Assembly (NCBI GenBank): GCA_016934535.1
Contig: JAFGSQ010000006.1
Location: 39,799 to 103,798, forward strand
Direction: 5' to 3'
Length of the DNA stretch: 64,000 bases
DNA from: a candidate division WOR-3 bacterium
GTDB lineage: Bacteria; SDB-A
A program made the translations under genes and the position numbers. Of this stretch, positions 35,260 through 43,306 are shown piece by piece; within the stretch, counting starts at the first letter, position 1, and each line of letters begins with the position of its first letter. A model generated the notes under the pieces. It made no database searches. It was given only the letters and a program-made list of their open reading frames with translations, and was not told where the DNA came from.

Positions 35260-35360
35260 TCCAAAAGCCTGCGAGGTTAGCTGACGGGCTCGGGTTTGGA
35301 AGTACCCTATCCTGTTTCAGGAATACGCCCCTAAAATTGGGTCCCCCGTATTCATGGCCG
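35252..35360 (-). ncRNA. c-di-AMP riboswitch (ydaO/yuaA motif) in the ktrBA leader
   Basis: Read on the minus strand, the leader has GGGACCCA, GGGGCGTATT, GATAGGGTAC, AAACCCGAGCCCGTCAGC, then TAACCTCGCAGGC, and GGAAGGG, in the order of the ydaO consensus; CCCGUCAGCUAACCUCG is its most invariant core. The motif binds c-di-AMP and turns off K+ uptake and cell-wall genes. Here it directly precedes ktrB-ktrA, a classical target. It implies a diadenylate cyclase elsewhere in the genome. Confidence 0.9.
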
Positions 35361-35488
35361 TTTTCATGAATTTCGGCGTCTGTAACGGCAATTTTTTGGG
35401 TAGCAGTGTAAGAAAATTCTATCGTTTTGTCAACAATTCTTTTATAACACTCCGCATTGTAAAATGGTTTCGTTCATCTATCAGTTAC

Positions 35489-35794
35489 TTACCCCCAAAA
35501 GCAGCCTTTCTCATCCTCTGTTACGATTTTGAGAAACTTTTTCAAGGTCTTAACAACAGGTTCCGGATCGTAAGGATGCCATTTCAAGTCTCTTTTCATC
35601 CAATATATTTTCCATTGATTTTTTGATTTTACGTGGACCGTCTTTGCAATCGGGTGTTCAATTTTCAGCATAGGATCACGCAAAGAAGATCGAATTTCAA
35701 AAATTATTATGCTTTGTTTTTCAATTTTATAAGCGATATCAATCCTGTCGCGAATTTCTTCCTTTGGCCGGATGCGATTGATGAAATTTTCCAT
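35489..35794 (-). CDS. DUF3024 family protein
   Basis: 101 aa matching DUF3024 over its whole length: an opening RPKEEIRDRIDIAYKIE, a central EIRSSLRDPMLKIEHPIAK, and an ending YWMRRDL-like segment (here YWMKRDLKWHPY) with a terminal CFWG. The family has no known function; it is a small beta-rich protein often found in accessory DNA. It lies downstream of an attC-like palindrome, consistent with cassette cargo. Confidence 0.75.
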   Translation of the reverse strand: MENFINRIRPKEEIRDRIDIAYKIEKQSIIIFEIRSSLRDPMLKIEHPIAKTVHVKSKNQWKIYWMKRDLKWHPYDPEPVVKTLKKFLKIVTEDEKGCFWG

Positions 35795-35855
35795 CGTTTC
35801 AACTATATCTAAATTTTTTTATTCATACTATCATTGACTTTACATCATTATTTTA

Positions 35856-35962
35856 ATTTAACAACTGCAATGTAGCTCGTTTTGTTGCGGAGCAATACGA
35901 CGAAAGCCTGGCGCCAGGGCCGCTTCAGCGAAGTACACGGCAACTGAAACGCTGTTATATGC
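35856..35962 (-). repeat. attC-like imperfect palindrome (candidate integron recombination site)
   Basis: About 107 bases, markedly GC-rich in an AT-rich gap. On the minus strand it begins ATATAAC and ends GTTAAAT, the latter an exact match to the R' core GTTRRRY. The two arms pair imperfectly across the whole length (AGCGTTTcaGTTGC against AGCtCGTTTtGTTGC), and the centre is the perfect palindrome CCTGGCGCCAGG (35907-35918). It lies just 3' of the CPBP gene, the place an attC has in a cassette. No integrase is in the window. Could instead be an unrelated palindromic repeat. Confidence 0.45.
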
Positions 35963-35999
35963 ATACTTCCTACACCCTTCTTACTTCACATGCTATTTT

Positions 36000-36707
36000 T
36001 TATTTCATCAATCCAAATGCCAAAGCGATAAAACCTGGACCGGATAAACATGCATGCAATATTATTGCCGTCCATGTATTATGTGTTTTTTGAGCAATAA
36101 AAGGAACGATTATTAATGTTGGTAAAAGAATGATCAAATTTCCTAATCCGAAAGCAAGATGAAATAAACCCCACAAAAACGCATTGAGCAACCAAGCGGA
36201 TTTTCCAATTTTTCTTTCCATCCTCGGCAGAACGACTCCGCGCCAGACAAAATTTTCACCCAGAATATTTACGGGCCAGTATAAAGCCCAAAGAGCGAAC
36301 ATCCATAAATGCCCATTCGTCCATGCCTCCGCGTTCCTCGCAAAAGGGGGATTGGTATCCAGTTTCAGTAAACGGCAAAACGTAAATGCAATTCCACTGC
36401 CTACAATGATCCCCAAAAATCCGAAAAACGTCTGTTTCAAATCATATTTTGTAAGTTTTCGAATCCTCAGCCTCTCCTTTAAGTTTTGCACTTTTCTTTC
36501 CGACAGTAAAATCAGTATTCCTCCTGTAATAACAGGTACAAATATCATGGGTACGGATAAAATCATCCACGCACAAAGATTATTGACTTTGCGTTCGCTC
36601 AAAATCGGAACAGCCAGGTAAATGGTTATATATTGAAGCAGGCTTCCGATAATAAATATTGATGCATCTGGTATAAGCTTATATAGATTTTTGTCTTTAC
36701 CAATCAT
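36000..36707 (-). CDS. CPBP family intramembrane metalloprotease
   Basis: 235 aa with about six or seven transmembrane helices. CPBP motif 1 appears as GENFVWRGVVLPRM (Glu and Arg present, though the usual EE pair is EN), and motif 2 as WGLFHLAFG with the metal-binding His. Relatives process prenylated proteins or self-immunity peptides; most bacterial members are uncharacterised. The replaced second Glu could lower activity. Gene and following palindrome resemble an integron cassette. Confidence 0.75.
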   Translation of the reverse strand: MIGKDKNLYKLIPDASIFIIGSLLQYITIYLAVPILSERKVNNLCAWMILSVPMIFVPVITGGILILLSERKVQNLKERLRIRKLTKYDLKQTFFGFLGIIVGSGIAFTFCRLLKLDTNPPFARNAEAWTNGHLWMFALWALYWPVNILGENFVWRGVVLPRMERKIGKSAWLLNAFLWGLFHLAFGLGNLIILLPTLIIVPFIAQKTHNTWTAIILHACLSGPGFIALAFGLMK

Positions 36708-36809
36708 AATTTACAAAACTTAGTTTCCATATTTTGCAAAAGTTGAGAAAAAGTTTAACATTCTGAAATTAATAGGCGAGAATCTTTTCTCTTTCTTTCA
36801 GTTCAAAAA

Positions 36810-37136
36810 TCATTGTTTTTTATTGAGCTTTGAAACAGCGGAAATAACTTCTTTTGTTACGTCTTTACCGCCTTTGCCGTTCAGATACAGGCTTTGTATT
36901 GTGTAAATCGGCCCCCACGGAATTCCCCACCAGCCGAAAAGCCAGGTCAACAGTGAATACTTGAAAGAATATTTTATTTTCTTTTCGTTTCCCCTGACGA
37001 AATAAATCGCCGACACTCGTTTAAACGTTAGAATAACGATGGATACGCAGTACTGAAAAACAAGAAATTTCCCTCCGGCTGCAATTTCTCTCAAAAGGTC
37101 TTCTCCGCTAAAACCATCGATATTTTTAAATTTCAT
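36810..37136 (-). CDS. Small conserved membrane protein, unknown function
   Basis: 108 aa. One amphipathic or hydrophobic segment near residues 22-46 (KFLVFQYCVSIVILTFKR) and a second tryptophan-rich one at about 60-85 (LLTWLFGWWGIPWGPIYTI). No named domain was recognised, though the WGIPWGP motif looks conserved. AGGAG lies 5 bases upstream. It follows the E2-like gene's divergent side by 37 bases on the same strand. Confidence 0.6.
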   Translation of the reverse strand: MKFKNIDGFSGEDLLREIAAGGKFLVFQYCVSIVILTFKRVSAIYFVRGNEKKIKYSFKYSLLTWLFGWWGIPWGPIYTIQSLYLNGKGGKDVTKEVISAVSKLNKKQ

Positions 37137-37173
37137 GTTGACTCCTGCTTAATATATGCATTTTGTTACCTAA

Positions 37174-37965
37174 TTATTCATCAATGAATGATCCCTTTTG
37201 AATGTTCTGCGATATGTCGCTCAGAAACCTCGCCATTGGTGAACCGTCTATAACGTCGTGATCCATGAGAATCGTCATGTTGAGAATTTCTCTTATTTGG
37301 ATATTGTCGCCTACTACGACCGGTTTCTTTGTAATAGTGCTTATTCCGAAGCAAATCGGATGCACCGATACGGGAATGAACCATCCCGTTACATTTCCCA
37401 TCATACCTATCGAAGTGAAAGCGACGTTCCCCATTTTCGAGTAAGCAGTTTTGGGATGCTTTAAAACGTAATTCCAGAAAAACCTTCGGGCAAAACCCGG
37501 CAGGACATAGTAAATGCGTTCATAGAAACTTGTCTTTCTCTGTAGGACGATGTCTTTTTCAGTAACTATTCTATCTTTCGCTTCGCTTATCTGCTCGGTT
37601 ATGGATTCGACGTTCCTTTTATCTGCCTTTTCAATTATCAAAGGAACCGGAACTTTTTGTCCTAAGATTTCCTTCTCGACTATTAAAGAGACATTTATAT
37701 CTTCAAAAATCCGGGCACTGCATTTTCCTTCCAAATATGAAGCAGCCAGTTCGTATTCTTTTATCGTCTTGGATATCACTTTTATCAACCATGCCGTGAA
37801 AGAGATTCTACCTCTTTCCCGTTTATACTTTTTGATTTTCTCTCTTCCCGCCGTGACGTCAACTTCGATGAGTGCAGCAATGTGGTGCTTCTGCAGGCCG
37901 ACCGAACATATGTCTATCGTGGCTATTCTCGTCTTGGGAAATCTGTGAATTTTCGATTTCGGCAT
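37174..37965 (-). CDS. Stand-alone 2-oxoacid dehydrogenase E2-type acyltransferase domain
   Basis: 263 aa consisting only of the E2 catalytic core; there is no lipoyl or peripheral-subunit-binding domain. The catalytic HxxxDG motif is seen in MDHDVIDGSPMARFL. The fold is shared with chloramphenicol acetyltransferase. No E1 or E3 gene is adjacent. It may be a trimeric acyl-CoA transferase of unknown substrate rather than part of a dehydrogenase complex. No strong ribosome-binding site is seen before its ATG. Confidence 0.78.
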   Translation of the reverse strand: MPKSKIHRFPKTRIATIDICSVGLQKHHIAALIEVDVTAGREKIKKYKRERGRISFTAWLIKVISKTIKEYELAASYLEGKCSARIFEDINVSLIVEKEILGQKVPVPLIIEKADKRNVESITEQISEAKDRIVTEKDIVLQRKTSFYERIYYVLPGFARRFFWNYVLKHPKTAYSKMGNVAFTSIGMMGNVTGWFIPVSVHPICFGISTITKKPVVVGDNIQIREILNMTILMDHDVIDGSPMARFLSDISQNIQKGSFIDE

Positions 37966-38005
37966 ATTTATTTTAAAGTTTTAACACTGAAATTTGTTGT
38001 TGCCG

Positions 38006-39649
38006 TTATTTTGTCAGAACCAGCAAATAATTCCGTGTCTCTATTCCGCAAGTCAAACGGCAGACGTACTGGCCGGGAGGAAGATCGGAGCCGTCAATAA
38101 TCGTTTCATGACTTCCGGGACCGTATATCTGTCCGTTCAAGAGACGTCTTACTTCCCTGCCCGTAAGATCGTACAAACTCAAACCGACCGATGAGATTTC
38201 GGACAGACAGAACCTTATCACTGCCTTTTCTCTGAGAGGATTCGGAAAGCTTTCAAAATCCAAAATACCTTCAGACAATACAGGCTCTTCCTCGACATCT
38301 GTCGAGACATTTTCAAATATCACCAGATTGCCCGGATCGCTTGTCGTCCACCATACAGCTTCACCTTTTCCGTCGCTATCGAAATCTGATCCGAGAAGTC
38401 TTAAGCCGCTTTGACCCACGGCAGTAGTTCCCAACTCCCAGTAAATTTCGAGGCTGTCGTCGCCTGCGTACTGGAATATCTGTGTATAGTTGGGTACCTG
38501 GCACATCAGCTCGTTAAAGCCGTCGCCGTCTATGTCTCCCGTCACAACTCCGCCATTGACGATTCCGGATGTTCGTTGATGTGTCCAAACGAGCTGAAAA
38601 GAATCATTGCCCGCCGACTCGTACACCAAAAAAGACCACACCGCTGTAGGGAACCCTTCTCCTCCCGCGACTACAAAATCCCCTTTTCCGTCTCTGTCGA
38701 GGTCCGGGCCTGAAGTCACCCAATAAAGATTGTTGGTCGGAATACTGTAATCGCTCCATACTTCCTGGTATTGATTGTCACCCGTACATTCTATTACATG
38801 AATGGATCCGACATTGTCGCCTGCTACGACCAGCACTATTTCTCTATTCCCGTCCCCGTCAAAATCTCCCGTTGCAAACTGACCGCATACATCGTAATAC
38901 CCATAGCTAAGCGTATAAACCTGTACAAAACTGTTGTCTCCGTTGTTTTCCCAAATGGACAGAAGACAATCGTGGTTTCCCTGACTCACGCCTATATATT
39001 CCCTGTAGCCATCCTCGTCGAGATCATCCATCAACATGTAATTGACACCGATGTTGTTTTCAGGCAAAACCAGAACGACAGAATCAGGGTATAATCCGGC
39101 TCCGCGGGACTCTACAAAAAACAGATCCCGGGGTACGCCGCTTGTTCCTGTTCCAAAGACCATTTCCGGTTTTCCGTCTTCATCTCCGTCGCCAGCACAT
39201 AAAAAATATGTAAAATATGATCCCACCGGGTTCGGATATACGAATGCGCATTCAAACTGATTGTCGGACAGTGACTTATAGACGTATGTCGTTTCGCCCC
39301 AATTGCTGTAGACAAGATTATCCTGTCCGTCGCTGTTGAGGTCGTATACACGCAATTGTCCAGCAGAAAAAACATTGCCCGGGCACTGCCACTGGGCTAT
39401 CAGAGTTAGGACTCCATCTGTTGTGAAATCACGTCCGGCATCTTCCATTGTTTGAGCCTGGCATGCTCCTTTTGCCTGCCATTTCAAAATTTCTCCACTC
39501 CAAAACGACCAATCAATTGAATCTGTCTTCAAAGTATATTGACGTTCGTCTATAATTATTTCACTGTTGCCGAGCGTGTTAGAATTCAAATTAACTTTCA
39601 TGAAGGCTAAAACAAAAACAATAACCGAAAATATTCTCAGCGCTTTCAT
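38006..39649 (-). CDS. Secreted FG-GAP/VCBS repeat protein with C-terminal sorting domain
   Basis: 547 aa. A Sec signal peptide is followed by seven calcium-binding FG-GAP-type loops (DLNSDGQDN, DGDEDGKPE, DLDEDGYRE, DFDGDGNRE, DLDRDGKGD, DIDGDGFNE, DFDSDGKGE), which would make a beta-propeller. The last ~80 residues, starting FPNPLREKAVIRF and including LYDLTGREVRRL and DLPPGQYVCRL, match the type IX secretion/FlgD-like C-terminal sorting domain. Probably exported across the outer membrane and cell-surface attached. Single gene, with GAGAGG upstream of the ATG. Confidence 0.85.
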   Translation of the reverse strand: MKALRIFSVIVFVLAFMKVNLNSNTLGNSEIIIDERQYTLKTDSIDWSFWSGEILKWQAKGACQAQTMEDAGRDFTTDGVLTLIAQWQCPGNVFSAGQLRVYDLNSDGQDNLVYSNWGETTYVYKSLSDNQFECAFVYPNPVGSYFTYFLCAGDGDEDGKPEMVFGTGTSGVPRDLFFVESRGAGLYPDSVVLVLPENNIGVNYMLMDDLDEDGYREYIGVSQGNHDCLLSIWENNGDNSFVQVYTLSYGYYDVCGQFATGDFDGDGNREIVLVVAGDNVGSIHVIECTGDNQYQEVWSDYSIPTNNLYWVTSGPDLDRDGKGDFVVAGGEGFPTAVWSFLVYESAGNDSFQLVWTHQRTSGIVNGGVVTGDIDGDGFNELMCQVPNYTQIFQYAGDDSLEIYWELGTTAVGQSGLRLLGSDFDSDGKGEAVWWTTSDPGNLVIFENVSTDVEEEPVLSEGILDFESFPNPLREKAVIRFCLSEISSVGLSLYDLTGREVRRLLNGQIYGPGSHETIIDGSDLPPGQYVCRLTCGIETRNYLLVLTK

Positions 39650-39747
39650 AAAAACCTCTCTTTAACAGGTGACATGTATAAATCTACCTGAACCTTTTCA
39701 CATTTCATAGAAATTTCAAAATTAAATATCTTTATCATTCGCCCTCT

Positions 39748-40884
39748 TCATATTACTGTCAGGGCTTCATCCATGCTTTGAAGAAAAAAATCCACATCAT
39801 CTAAGGTGATTGTCAGGGCAGGGTCCAGCCTCAAAACTTCAAAGTCCGGCCTTTTTACGAGAATTATTTTTTTCTCTATCAATTTTTCAAAAACATGATT
39901 TGCGTAAAAGTGCCTTTCTTCAAATTCAACAGCAATCATCAATCCTCTTCCCCTGACCTCTTTTATCTTTCCATGCCTGAACTTAATGACGTCAATTTCA
40001 TCTTTTATCTTCTTTCCAATGGATCTGCTCCTTGATAAAAGGTCTTCATTTTCAATAACTTCAATCACTTTGCCTGCCACTGCCGCTCCGAGCGGGTCGT
40101 TTTGATGAGACTGGGAATGATGAAAGCTTTTTAAATCGATCCTTTTTATAATTTCATCGGAAATCGCAACACTGCTTACGGGATATCCGTTTCCGAGACC
40201 CTTGCCCATGGCGACTATATCGGGGACTATTCCGTAGTGTTCACAACCAAACCAATAACCGGTTCTTCCAATTCCTGTGGTGACCTCATTTGCTATTACC
40301 ATCCCGCCGTTTTCCCTCACCTTAGATGTTATTTCTGATATCAGTTCGTTTGGCGGGAAACCGACCAGTCCCATTGAACTGCCCGGTTCAAATACAAAAG
40401 CGGATATTTTTCCGAAATCAATTTCATCAATTTTTTGACCGTTCATCCAATCGAAATTTATCCATTGTTTTGAACATCTCTCTCCTGTTGTTCCAAATGC
40501 CGACAGGTAGCAATTCTTCATCGTAAGTAAATACGGTTTATTCGATATGCTTTTGGCTAGTTTAACTGAAAACTCGACCGCTTCGCTTCCTGAACTTAGA
40601 AACACGCATTTTCCGGAATTAAGTTTTGTTATTTCAAGTATTTTTCCTGCTGTTTGATCTATTACTGGATCGAGATAGCAGTAACCCGTGTGAATAATTT
40701 TACCCGCCTGTTCGGAGATGATTTTTGTAATATCCGGATGACAGTGTCCAAGCGGCATGCACCAGATACCGGATTCGAGATCCAAATATCTGTTTCCATG
40801 GGAATCGAAAACCGAACAATTCTCAGCCCTCACTATATTTTTAAACAACAGTTCATGGCCTGTTGTATTGAGAATATTTTTCAA
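39748..40884 (-). CDS. Class III PLP-dependent aminotransferase
   Basis: 378 aa. The PLP lysine lies in VAMGKGLGNGYPVS, the phosphate-binding SSGSEAVEFSVKLA comes earlier, and FEPGSSMGLVGFPP and IANEVTTGIGRTG are typical of class III enzymes (acetylornithine/GABA/ornithine aminotransferases). The usual Asp of the D-E-V-Q motif is replaced by Asn-Glu-Val-Thr, which is unusual. It starts at TTG with AAGGCGG upstream. 34 bases after a radical-SAM gene on the same strand, so the two may form a small pathway. Substrate unknown. Confidence 0.82.
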   Translation of the reverse strand: MKNILNTTGHELLFKNIVRAENCSVFDSHGNRYLDLESGIWCMPLGHCHPDITKIISEQAGKIIHTGYCYLDPVIDQTAGKILEITKLNSGKCVFLSSGSEAVEFSVKLAKSISNKPYLLTMKNCYLSAFGTTGERCSKQWINFDWMNGQKIDEIDFGKISAFVFEPGSSMGLVGFPPNELISEITSKVRENGGMVIANEVTTGIGRTGYWFGCEHYGIVPDIVAMGKGLGNGYPVSSVAISDEIIKRIDLKSFHHSQSHQNDPLGAAVAGKVIEVIENEDLLSRSRSIGKKIKDEIDVIKFRHGKIKEVRGRGLMIAVEFEERHFYANHVFEKLIEKKIILVKRPDFEVLRLDPALTITLDDVDFFLQSMDEALTVI

Positions 40885-40918
40885 AAAACCGCCTTATTAA
40901 ATGTATTAAACCTGACAA

Positions 40919-42013
40919 TCACTGTCTTTCCGTGCAAAAAGCATTTGTCTGCCATGCAATTTTTCTGACAATGTCATCGTGTTGAAAGAGCATACAGTTC
41001 TTTAGAGGGTTTTCTTTATCGTGAAAAGTATTCCTCAACTGTTTGAAAAATTCAGAATTTAATATATCAAGAATGGATTTATCCCTTATATTGTCAACGG
41101 CATAGTGTGAAAACGGGCATGGTTCGACATTGCCATTTGCGTTTATGTGAATGAAACCGTTTCCGGCTGACATGCACCCCGGTTTTTTGTACTCGTCTTC
41201 CGGGAAACTGAAAAAAGTAATCCCCGCCCTTTTATTAAGCTTCTGTATCTTCATTCTCTTTATTTTTATATCGTCTTCATCAAGTATCAATTCCCCGCGA
41301 AACGTCTTCGGCATAGGAATATAATCTATAATAAATCCAAATTTCGCGCCGAACCTTAGAAGAGAATCCGCATATTTATATGACAGAACATCATTCAAAT
41401 TTTTATGTGTAATCATGCAAGAGAAGCCGAAAGCGACATTATTCTCTTTGAAAAGAGACAAGGCTTTTGACACTTTCTCACCCATACCAAAACCTCTTCT
41501 GTGATCTATATATGAATCATCTCCGTCCCAGGAGAGAACAGGTATAATATTTCTTGCTTTCTTTATTCTAATCGTCTTTTCACGATCTAACAGCGATCCG
41601 TTTGTAAAAAGAAAAAACAGAATGTCTTTCTTTTCAGACAGCTTCTCAACCAAGCTCGGAAACAACAAAGGCTCTCCTCCAACGACGATAAATATGTAAA
41701 TTCCCAGGTCTTTCGCTTGTTCCAGAATTCTTTCAACATCATTCATTTCGATTTGGTTTTCTTTGGGATAATGCCTGGCGTAACATCCAAGACAGTTCAA
41801 ATTGCACTTCCATGTCACGGATAAAATGCACACGTGAGGAACTGGTGTATTATAAGCCTCTTGTTTCTTTCTTCTTCTTCTCTCTCCAAGAAAGACGGTA
41901 ATCAAGACAGTTAGAGTTTTGCACAGCAAATATAAATCAGGAGGAAAATCCTTTGTAAAAAATTTTCTCGTCGCTAAAAAGAAATAATTATATGAATTGA
42001 TTTTTTTTTTCAT
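40919..42013 (-). CDS. Radical SAM protein with SPASM-like C-terminus
   Basis: 364 aa. The cluster motif CNLNCLGC sits near residue 62, in TWKCNLNCLGCYAR, followed by VGGEPLLFPSL (the GGE motif). The C-terminal region has CMSAGNGFIHINANGNVEPCPF and a later NCMLFQ cysteine, resembling a twitch/SPASM auxiliary cluster. The first ~50 residues form a hydrophobic helix. These enzymes often modify peptides or build cofactors. It precedes the aminotransferase gene, but no precursor peptide was recognised. Confidence 0.83.
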   Translation of the reverse strand: MKKKINSYNYFFLATRKFFTKDFPPDLYLLCKTLTVLITVFLGERRRRKKQEAYNTPVPHVCILSVTWKCNLNCLGCYARHYPKENQIEMNDVERILEQAKDLGIYIFIVVGGEPLLFPSLVEKLSEKKDILFFLFTNGSLLDREKTIRIKKARNIIPVLSWDGDDSYIDHRRGFGMGEKVSKALSLFKENNVAFGFSCMITHKNLNDVLSYKYADSLLRFGAKFGFIIDYIPMPKTFRGELILDEDDIKIKRMKIQKLNKRAGITFFSFPEDEYKKPGCMSAGNGFIHINANGNVEPCPFSHYAVDNIRDKSILDILNSEFFKQLRNTFHDKENPLKNCMLFQHDDIVRKIAWQTNAFCTERQ

Positions 42014-42132
42014 AAATTCAAGATTGTTTTTTTACTTTTTCAAACACTCAATTAATGCCTCTTAATCCAAAATCGCAACACCTATACCGATTGATTAAAA
42101 TTTGTTTGTCCAATTAGTGTTCTTACGATTCA

Positions 42133-42552
42133 TTATTCTATCAAAAAAGTTTCTGATTTAAAATTGCTGTAATATCGCCCTTTATGGGCGGTAAATTTCA
42201 GCACACAATAATCCGGATCTGAAACTCCTTTTGAATAATAGATCTCATCGCCTTCTCTCCAAATCATCTTTTTGCTTCTGGAATCATGCATAACCTTCAT
42301 TTCTCCTATTAGCATGACGCCTTTATAAAACTTTTTATCATAAAAATAAACACACGCCTTGGGATTTGATGTATACTGTTCCACTCTCATGGAAGATGTA
42401 TTCGTAGTCAGATATATTTCCTTAATACCTTTTCTTTTTCTAGGAGACAGCATGGCTTTCATGTTCGGAAAACCATCTTTGTCTATCGAACCGATAATTG
42501 TGACGCTGGATTTATCAATTATGTTACCAATTGTCTCTTCAGCATTTTTCAT
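42133..42552 (-). CDS. Pyridoxamine 5'-phosphate oxidase-like split-barrel protein
   Basis: 139 aa split beta-barrel flavin-binding fold: SVTIIGSIDKDGFPNMKAML, EIYLTTNTSSMRVEQYTSNPKACVYF (in part) and GVMLIGEMKV are typical. Such stand-alone proteins bind FMN or F420 or haem and are usually not PNP oxidases. AGGAGG lies 5 bases before the ATG. The first of three relatives in the window. Confidence 0.8.
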   Translation of the reverse strand: MKNAEETIGNIIDKSSVTIIGSIDKDGFPNMKAMLSPRKRKGIKEIYLTTNTSSMRVEQYTSNPKACVYFYDKKFYKGVMLIGEMKVMHDSRSKKMIWREGDEIYYSKGVSDPDYCVLKFTAHKGRYYSNFKSETFLIE

Positions 42553-42659
42553 TGAGTCCTCCTGAAATTATTTATTATCACAGTTGCCTCTTTTATTTGT
42601 TCAGCCGGCAATATAGATTTTGCACAAATCGTTTTATCTCGCAAACGTTTTTATTATCA

Positions 42660-43250
42660 TCATTTCAGGCCAAGTTTTTTGTTTTCTTTCAACAATTGTA
42701 CGGATTCTTTTAATCTTTTACGCCTGGTATCTTCCTTTTTTGCGCTTGTTATCCAATATATGAAATTTCTTTGATATGTCGGGGCAAGTTTGGTGAAATT
42801 CTCCAGAGCCGGCTGGTTTTTCTTGAACTCTTCAACGACAAAAACAGGCGCGGAAAATTCATTTCGGGGTTTTTCAGATGTTTTCTTACTTTTCAAAATG
42901 ACTTTGCCGCCTTTTATGAACGATTCTATTTTTCTCAGACCGGCCTCTGTCATTTCACCTCTGTCTATTAGAGAGGCTACCATCTTTTTGTTGACTGAAG
43001 ACCAATTAGCCGTGTTTGTCCTCGGAGTGAATTTTCTTACATATTTTTCTTCGTCGATTCTTTTGACAATGCTGTCAATCCATCCCCAGCAGAGAGCAGT
43101 TTCGAGTGCATCCCTGTATTCTATACATTCCATATTTGTGTGCTTTTTATAGAAAATGATCCAGACGCCCGGGCTATTGTCGTAATATTTTTTAAGCCAA
43201 TTCAGAAAGGCAATTTTATCGGGAAAATATATCTGTTCGAGTTCTTTCAC
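42660..43250 (-). CDS. YdeI/OmpD-associated family protein
   Basis: 196 aa. N-terminal WIIFYKKHTNMECIEYRDALETALCWGWIDS (key residues W, C-W-G-W-I-D) and TPRTNTANWSSVNKK are the signature of the YdeI-type family, reported to affect antimicrobial tolerance. The C-terminal part (FTKLAPTYQRNFIYWITSAKKEDTRRKR) is the conserved helical bundle. Function unproved here. GTG start without a clear ribosome-binding site. Confidence 0.82.
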   Translation of the reverse strand: MKELEQIYFPDKIAFLNWLKKYYDNSPGVWIIFYKKHTNMECIEYRDALETALCWGWIDSIVKRIDEEKYVRKFTPRTNTANWSSVNKKMVASLIDRGEMTEAGLRKIESFIKGGKVILKSKKTSEKPRNEFSAPVFVVEEFKKNQPALENFTKLAPTYQRNFIYWITSAKKEDTRRKRLKESVQLLKENKKLGLK

Positions 43251-43306
43251 GTCTTTTGAAAATCATCATAAGCAATGATGTATTTAGATTTCGATATTTT
43301 CATAAC

